A DNA stretch of 9,989 bases. Source: Clostridiales bacterium. Lineage in GTDB: Bacteria; Bacillota; Clostridia; Oscillospirales; Acutalibacteraceae. A model generated the notes under the pieces. It was not told the origin of the DNA. It did not search any database and saw only the letters and a list, made by a program, of their open reading frames with translations. Numbering within the stretch: the stretch's first letter is position 1; every line of letters starts with the position of its first letter. Positions 6,385 to 9,989 of the stretch are shown in pieces. Position numbers and translations under genes: made by a program. The DNA lies in assembly GCA_019419895.1 (NCBI GenBank), contig JAHZIE010000083.1:1-9989 (forward strand). Reading direction: 5' to 3'.

Positions 6385-6970
6385 GTTGTTACGGAAATTC
6401 CCAGTCCAATAGAGAGAGGCATTCCATAAAAAGCTTTAGTTTCAAGCATCAAGCAAAGCGAGCCATTATAAAGGATTATATTATAAAACAAATTGAATTT
6501 GATTGTGAATTACCCTTTTAAGAGTGGCAGGGCGATAGATGCAAAGTGAAGGAATAATCAGTGTGTCTTTAGACACTTGCCGGTACCATATTCTTCTGGG
6601 GCTTATTCATGCCTCCGGCTTAACCGGAGATTTTGATTATGATGTATCAACTGAGTAAAAGAAGAAAAATTATGATGGATTTTCCTGTCTTCCATAACCT
6701 GTCAGGGGTGAAGGTGGACATGAAACAGTAAGAAGCTCAGCGTTTCCCATTTTGCCCAGTTTAGCAGACTGCCGTTCTCCTTTCGGGATGGCCCGTCTCA
6801 AAACAAACGTTTTCCAGGGAAAAACAGGCGGGGAAAGATAAGGCCGGAAATAAAACACGCCTCCCTTCTCAGACGGGAAAGCGCCTGGGAGAAAAGGGCA
6901 TAAGGGGATTTTTCAGGACATATATATATCACAAACACTGATTCTGGAATGGGGCGTGAGAGGAATGTTT
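6385..6970. other. Interval with small palindromes, no firm gene
   Basis: There is no firmly supported gene in nearly 590 nt. Visible items are an inverted repeat GTGTC-TTTA-GACAC at 6563-6576, CTCCGG-CTTAA-CCGGAG around 6613-6629, a possible leftward promoter at 6480-6509, one weak 39-codon frame at 6539-6658, and an alternating AT run near 6920-6928 just before the DUF4830-like gene. A promoter for that gene must lie near its left side, but I see no convincing -35/-10 pair. Confidence 0.4.
6539..6658 (+). CDS. Doubtful 39-codon open frame
   Basis: The ATG at 6539 follows CAGGG with about 6 nt spacing and opens a frame to the TAA at 6656. The product would be hydrophilic to mixed, with no membrane segment or motif that I recognise. 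It contains both small palindromes of this interval, which argues as much for a structured RNA or a chance frame as for a gene. I list it only because the start signal is passable. Confidence 0.15.
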   Translation: MQSEGIISVSLDTCRYHILLGLIHASGLTGDFDYDVSTE

Positions 6971-7573
6971 GTGGTATCCTTTAAGACAACCAAAAAAAAG
7001 CTGCTGATCATCGGCGGCCTGATCCTGATAATTCTGGCGGTGATTGTCTGTATCGGGCTGTCCAAAAGGGAGCAGCCCGCGCAGACGGCCTCCGGCCAAA
7101 GCCTGCTGGCGGGTGACAGCGTGGAAAGGATGAGGTTCCTGGAACAATATGGCTGGCAGGCGTCGGAGGAGCCGGAGGAAATTTGTGAAGTGATCATTCC
7201 GGAGGAGTTCAATGAGGTATATGAAAATTACAATGCTGTCCAAAAGCAGCAGGAGATGGACTTGGAACCCTATAAGGGAAAAAGGGTAAAAAAGTGGACC
7301 TATGAAATCCTGAATTATCCGGATAAGCCCGAGGGGGTATATGCTGATCTTTTGATCTATGACGGCAGGGTGATTGGCGGCGACATCCATTCTAATGAAT
7401 TGGACGGCTTCCTCCACGGATTCGACCGAAATCTGATTGGAAACAACCAGCTGCCCTCCTCTTCCGCCCCGCCAGCCGCCTCTGAAGAGCCATCCGCCGC
7501 CTCTTCCGCCCCTTCCGCGGGGGAGTCCGCTTTGTCTGACTCCTCCGCCGCGCCTGGGGAGCCTGGGGAATAG
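6971..7573 (+). CDS. Membrane-anchored DUF4830-like protein
   Basis: The protein is about 200 aa. It has a lysine-rich N-terminus, one membrane segment (residues about 11-30, LLIIGGLILIILAVIVCIGL), an extracytoplasmic domain (about 48-150) and a low-complexity tail rich in Ser, Ala, Pro and Glu (about 157-200). The domain, with LEQYGW, then IPEEFNEVYENYN, then LLIYDGRVIGGDIHS and LDGFLHGF, matches what I remember of DUF4830, a Clostridia family of unknown function; a profile search would settle it. GTG 6971 is the favoured start because GAGAGGA (6958-6964) is 6 nt upstream. ATG 6965 abuts that site, and GTG 6956 has no good one. It precedes the pseudouridine synthase gene by 195 nt but is separated from it by a promoter, so co-function is not implied. 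Confidence 0.8.
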   Translation: MVSFKTTKKKLLIIGGLILIILAVIVCIGLSKREQPAQTASGQSLLAGDSVERMRFLEQYGWQASEEPEEICEVIIPEEFNEVYENYNAVQKQQEMDLEPYKGKRVKKWTYEILNYPDKPEGVYADLLIYDGRVIGGDIHSNELDGFLHGFDRNLIGNNQLPSSSAPPAASEEPSAASSAPSAGESALSDSSAAPGEPGE

Positions 7574-7596
7574 AAAAAGTCTCAGAATCACAGATA

Positions 7597-7627
7597 TTGA
7601 GACATTGGTATTAATTTGTGGTATAAT
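7597..7627 (+). promoter_or_regulatory. Extended -10 promoter of the rsuA-type gene
   Basis: TGG-TATAAT (7619-7627) is a consensus extended -10 element. TTGAGA (7597-7602) is the nearest -35, at a long 19-nt spacing that the extended -10 can tolerate. Transcription would start near 7634, about 135 nt before the ATG at 7769. The -35 lies in the right arm of a small dyad, GTCTCA (7579-7584) with TGAGAC (7598-7603). Confidence 0.65.
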
Positions 7628-7633
7628 CATCAT

Positions 7634-7768
7634 ACAAAGCATGATGAGGGAGGCTGCCTGGCAGCCGGAGGATGGCTGTCACCAGCGGAAGCTGGTCCCG
7701 TCTGGTTCAGGCTTTGCGGAATACTGATAGAAAGCGGCGGAGGAAAAACGGAAGGATGGAAAGCAGAC
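7634..7768 (+). promoter_or_regulatory. Structured 5' leader of the rsuA-type gene
   Basis: The leader has a hairpin GGCTGC-CTG-GCAGCC (7652-7666) and a second hairpin CCAGC-GGAA-GCTGG around 7683-7697. GCAGCC (7661-7666) can instead pair with GGCTGT (7674-7679), so two exclusive folds are possible. It matches no riboswitch class that I can name, and no T-run terminator is present. Regulation through it is a guess. Confidence 0.35.
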
Positions 7769-8494
7769 ATGGCGGGTGAACGGCTGGATAAAATTCTGTC
7801 GTCCCAAGGGCTTTGCAGCAGGCGGGAGGCAAGGAACTTTTTAAAAAAACACCGGGTGGAGCTTAACGGCGTGAGGATTCTGAGCCCGGAGAAAAAAGTG
7901 GAGCCCCAGCTGGATGTTTTGTCAGTTGACGGGCAGGCGCTGGAGTTGGAAAAGTATATTTATCTCATGATGAATAAGCCGGGAGGGGTTGTTTCCGCCA
8001 GCCGGGATCCCAGGGAAAGAACCGTTGTTGATTTGGTGCCGGAGGAATATTTCCGAAGGGATTTATTCCCGGCCGGCCGGCTGGACAAGGATACCCGGGG
8101 GCTGCTGATCATCACAAACGACGGGGAGCTTGCCCACCAAATGCTTTCTCCGAAAAAAAAGGTGGATAAAATCTATCAGGCGGTGCTCAGCGCGCCAGTG
8201 ACGCCGGAGGATATCGAAGCTTTTCATAGGGGAATCCAGCTGGAGGATGGAACCCTGTGCCGCGAAGCGGAGCTCAGGGTGGTGAAAGACGGTGGAAATC
8301 CCTTAGTGGAAATCCGGATCCATGAGGGAAAATTCCACCAGGTGAAGCGTATGGTTCAGGCGAGGGGAAAGGAGGTTCTTTCCCTCAGACGGATCCAAAT
8401 CGGGGGCTTGCTCTTGGATCCCGCGCTGGAAGAAGGAAAATGCAGAAAAATGTCAAAAGATGAATGTAAACGTATTTTTATAGGCAAAAATTAA
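7769..8494 (+). CDS. rsuA: RsuA-family 16S rRNA pseudouridine synthase
   Basis: This enzyme isomerises a uridine in 16S rRNA to pseudouridine (position 516 in E. coli for RsuA) during 30S assembly in the cytoplasm. The 241-aa protein has an N-terminal S4 RNA-binding domain (residues about 4-50, RLDKILSSQGLCSRREA) and the RsuA/RluB catalytic domain. MMNKPGG is at 67-73, the catalytic motif AGRLDKDTRGLLIITNDG at 102-119 with D106 as nucleophile, and the C-terminal EGKFHQVKRM at 186-195. HQVKRM favours RsuA over RluB, which carries an NREVRR-type sequence. Length is close to E. coli RsuA. ATG 7769 is chosen because the S4 domain starts there; the longer frame back to TTG 7616 begins inside the promoter. 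The nearest purine-rich site is GGAAAG, which is weak. No strong terminator follows, so some read-through towards the ATPase gene is possible. Confidence 0.93.
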   Translation: MAGERLDKILSSQGLCSRREARNFLKKHRVELNGVRILSPEKKVEPQLDVLSVDGQALELEKYIYLMMNKPGGVVSASRDPRERTVVDLVPEEYFRRDLFPAGRLDKDTRGLLIITNDGELAHQMLSPKKKVDKIYQAVLSAPVTPEDIEAFHRGIQLEDGTLCREAELRVVKDGGNPLVEIRIHEGKFHQVKRMVQARGKEVLSLRRIQIGGLLLDPALEEGKCRKMSKDECKRIFIGKN

Positions 8495-8570
8495 TAAATT
8501 TGAATTCTTATTTTTTTCATTTGGATGATTTAGCTAAATTATGCGGTTTATCTTTGGGCAAAATCCGTAT

Positions 8571-8598
8571 TTGAAAAATGTTGAATATCTGTTATAGT
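8571..8598 (+). promoter_or_regulatory. Promoter of the ABC ATPase gene
   Basis: TTGAAA (8571-8576) and TATAGT (8593-8598) lie 16 nt apart in an AT-rich gap. A start near 8605 would put the hairpin at 8618-8632 close to the transcript 5' end. Confidence 0.6.
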
Positions 8599-8617
8599 AT
8601 ATACAGACATTCATTTC

Positions 8618-8632
8618 GGCAGCAGTGCTGCC
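8618..8632 (+). promoter_or_regulatory. 5'-leader hairpin of the ABC ATPase gene
   Basis: GGCAGC-AGT-GCTGCC is a perfect G+C-rich dyad about 13 nt after the predicted transcript start and 10 nt before AGGAGG (8643-8648). A 5' stem that leaves the ribosome binding site open often stabilises an abundant mRNA. A protein-binding dyad is an alternative. Confidence 0.45.
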
Positions 8633-8654
8633 AGATTATTCTAGGAGGATTATA

Positions 8655-9776
8655 ATGGCTAGCTTATCACTGAAAAATATTTACAAAAAATATCAGGGCG
8701 GCGTAGTCGCGGTATCGGACTTTAATCTTGAAATTGAAGATAAGGAGTTTATCATCCTGGTTGGTCCTTCCGGCTGCGGTAAGTCCACTACCCTGAGAAT
8801 GATTGCGGGCCTGGAAGAAATCAGCGAAGGCGAGCTGTATATTGACGATAAATTGGTCAATGACGTCGCGCCGAAAGATCGTGATATCGCCATGGTGTTC
8901 CAGAACTATGCGCTGTATCCCCATATGACTGTGTTCGACAACATGGCATTCGGCTTGAAGCTGCGCAAGACACCGAAGGATGAAATCAAACGCCGCGTAG
9001 AAGAGGCTGCCAGAATTTTGGATATTGCCCATCTCCTCGATCGTAAGCCGAAAGCTTTGTCCGGCGGCCAGAGACAGCGTGTCGCTTTGGGCCGTGCTAT
9101 CGTCCGTGAGCCGAAGGTATTCCTTTTGGACGAACCGCTTTCCAACTTGGACGCGAAGTTGCGTGCTCAGATGCGTACCGAGCTCGCCAGACTGCATAAA
9201 AAGCTGGGAACCACCTTTATTTATGTTACCCATGACCAGACAGAGGCTATGACAATGGGTGATAGAATTGTCGTTATGAAAGACGGCTTTATCCAGCAGG
9301 TCGATTCCCCTCAAAATCTTTATACTTATCCTGTTAATGTATTTGTTGCCGGCTTTATTGGTTCTCCTCAAATGAACTTCATTGACAGCACTATCGCTAA
9401 AGATGGAGACAACTATTTTGTTGAGTTCGGCGGAGAGAATAAGCACAGCATCAAGATTCCCGCGAATAAGAACGGTATTGAGAAGTTGGCTGACTATGTG
9501 GGCAAGGAAGTTATCCTTGGTATCCGTCCGGAAGATATTTACGACGGTGCTGAGGACTTGGAGAAATACAGCGACGGTATTGTCGAGGCGGATGTTGAGG
9601 TTACCGAGCTTATGGGTGCTGAAATTTATCTGTACCTGAACTGCCAGGGCAATCAGATTGTCGCCCGTGTGGATCCCACTTCCACCACTAAGTCCGGAGA
9701 TACTGTCAAGATTGCTATGAATCCCGCGAAGATTCATATCTTTGACAAGGAGACAGAGGTTACTATCCTTAACTAA
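8655..9776 (+). CDS. ugpC: MsmX/UgpC-type sugar ABC transporter ATPase
   Basis: This is a 373-aa nucleotide-binding subunit of the CUT1 carbohydrate-uptake class, which powers import of oligosaccharides or glycerol-3-phosphate at the inner face of the membrane. All motifs are intact: Walker A GPSGCGKST 37-45, Q-loop VFQNYALYPHMT with Q83, signature LSGGQ 135-139, Walker B VFLLDE 155-160, D-loop SNLD 163-166, and switch His193 in YVTHDQ. From about 235 on it carries the C-terminal OB-fold/TOBE region typical of MalK, UgpC and MsmX. The ATG at 8655 has AGGAGG with 6 nt spacing; a GTG frame extension to 8625 starts inside the leader hairpin and is rejected. No permease or binding-protein gene adjoins it, as for MsmX, which serves several importers. 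Codons such as CGT and GGT are used more than in neighbouring genes, suggesting high expression. Confidence 0.95.
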   Translation: MASLSLKNIYKKYQGGVVAVSDFNLEIEDKEFIILVGPSGCGKSTTLRMIAGLEEISEGELYIDDKLVNDVAPKDRDIAMVFQNYALYPHMTVFDNMAFGLKLRKTPKDEIKRRVEEAARILDIAHLLDRKPKALSGGQRQRVALGRAIVREPKVFLLDEPLSNLDAKLRAQMRTELARLHKKLGTTFIYVTHDQTEAMTMGDRIVVMKDGFIQQVDSPQNLYTYPVNVFVAGFIGSPQMNFIDSTIAKDGDNYFVEFGGENKHSIKIPANKNGIEKLADYVGKEVILGIRPEDIYDGAEDLEKYSDGIVEADVEVTELMGAEIYLYLNCQGNQIVARVDPTSTTKSGDTVKIAMNPAKIHIFDKETEVTILN

Positions 9777-9790
9777 TTCCTGACATCTAA

Positions 9791-9821
9791 AAAACGGCGT
9801 ATCATTTGATACGCCGTTTTT
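9791..9821 (+). terminator. Intrinsic terminator of the ABC ATPase gene
   Basis: AAAACGGCGTATC (9791-9803) pairs with GATACGCCGTTTT (9808-9820) around ATTT, with the T-run to 9821. It begins 14 nt after the stop codon. Confidence 0.93.
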
Positions 9822-9898
9822 ATTGTATGCAGAAAAGCACTCGCGAGGCGAGTGGTTCACAAGAAGGGGAAAGCGGATGATGTAGGAATAAAAACTCA

Positions 9899-9947
9899 TT
9901 TTGGTAAGATAAAAGTGCGGCCTGACAACCGCGGTGGAATACCAAAA
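9899..9947 (+). promoter_or_regulatory. Leader stem-loop before the transposase start
   Basis: TTTTGGTA (9899-9906) pairs perfectly with TACCAAAA (9940-9947), and inside it GCGG (9917-9920) pairs with CCGC (9929-9932). The right arm ends where the Shine-Dalgarno GGAGG (9948-9952) begins, so the fold could limit ribosome access. A leader stem that hides the ribosome binding site is a known control of tnpA in IS200; the same role here is inferred. Confidence 0.5.
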
Positions 9948-9959
9948 GGAGGACATTCG

Positions 9960-9989
9960 ATGACGAATGACAATAAGAGTTTAGCGCGT
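9960..9989 (+). CDS. tnpA: TnpA-like transposase, first 10 codons
   Basis: The ATG at 9960 follows AAAAGGAGG (9944-9952, 7 nt spacing) and reads MTNDNKSLAR up to the window edge. The NKSLA-type opening is what I recall from IS200-type Y1 transposases, which usually continue into a KYHIVF segment. They are small single-strand-specific tyrosine transposases that cut and rejoin hairpin-marked ends without duplicating the target. Only ten residues are visible and the catalytic HUH and Tyr motifs lie outside. The call rests on this start plus the hairpins upstream. Confidence 0.55.
   Translation, partial: MTNDNKSLAR

Larger units (their letters stand above)
9822..9989 (+). mobile_element. Left end of an IS200/IS605-family element (partial)
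   Basis: Directly after the ATPase terminator lies a perfect hairpin CACTCGC-GAG-GCGAGTG (9838-9854), the kind of subterminal palindrome recognised by TnpA of this family. A second inverted repeat, a strong ribosome binding site and the start of a TnpA-like frame follow. The exact left boundary is not visible, as these elements lack terminal inverted repeats and target duplications. It probably falls between the T-run near 9821 and about 9830. The right end lies outside the window. Confidence 0.55.

Noticed and set aside
6929..7642. A 237-codon minus-strand frame
   Set aside because: It is the shadow of the DUF4830-like CDS, with an arginine/glycine-rich run that simply mirrors the Ser/Ala/Pro tail codons.
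7616..7768. N-terminal extension of the pseudouridine synthase to TTG 7616
   Set aside because: The extension starts inside the -10 element and precedes the normal start of the S4 domain by 51 residues.
8495..8515. A terminator after the rsuA-type gene
   Set aside because: There is a T-run but only a five-pair AT stem before it, too weak to support a call.
8667..9956. A 429-codon open frame on the minus strand
   Set aside because: It is antisense to the ABC ATPase CDS, runs across its terminator, and its product shows no recognisable motif. The plus-strand gene has every ABC motif and a proper start.

Overview
The window looks like chromosomal DNA of a Gram-positive anaerobe of the class Clostridia, most likely Lachnospiraceae. 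This is inferred from strong AGGAGG-type ribosome binding sites, frequent TTG/GTG starts, sigma-A promoters of the TTGxxx-17-TATAAT type, moderate G+C in genes with AT-rich gaps, and the protein families present (a DUF4830-like protein, an EF-G-like paralogue, a stand-alone MsmX/UgpC-type ATPase). No species can be named from the sequence.

Layout. (1) 89-2550: a LysR-type regulator on the minus strand diverges from a CPA2 cation/proton antiporter on the plus strand. Their promoters lie face to face inside one imperfect 32-bp palindrome, so the pair reads as a regulator with its probable target. The antiporter ends in a very strong hairpin terminator. (2) 2551-3642: about 1.1 kb without a convincing gene. 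It includes a very AT-rich patch with a good forward promoter that has no obvious gene behind it. (3) 3643-5759: an EF-G-like translational GTPase with its own terminator; the His of the G3 motif is Leu. (4) 5760-6955: a mostly non-coding kilobase that contains a compact unit missed by length-limited gene calling. This unit is a 38-codon single-pass membrane peptide with a strong ribosome binding site and a good -10 box. A four-step 11-bp direct-repeat array resembling a PhoB/PhoP box lies upstream, and a bidirectional-looking terminator follows. (5) 6971-8494: a membrane-anchored DUF4830-like protein, then an RsuA-type 16S rRNA pseudouridine synthase behind an extended -10 promoter and a structured leader. 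(6) 8655-9820: a MsmX/UgpC-type sugar ABC transporter ATPase without permease genes. Its codon use points to high expression, and it has its own promoter, 5' hairpin and terminator. (7) From about 9820 to the edge: the left end of an apparent IS200/IS605-family element next to the ATPase terminator. It has a subterminal hairpin, a leader stem running into the Shine-Dalgarno, and the first ten codons of a TnpA-like transposase.

The genes are mostly single transcription units, each with its own promoter and terminator, and they do not form one pathway. The least ordinary items are the symmetric LysR/antiporter promoter, the small membrane peptide with Pho-box-like repeats, the long untranslated region behind the 3137-3165 promoter, and the insertion element beside a terminator.
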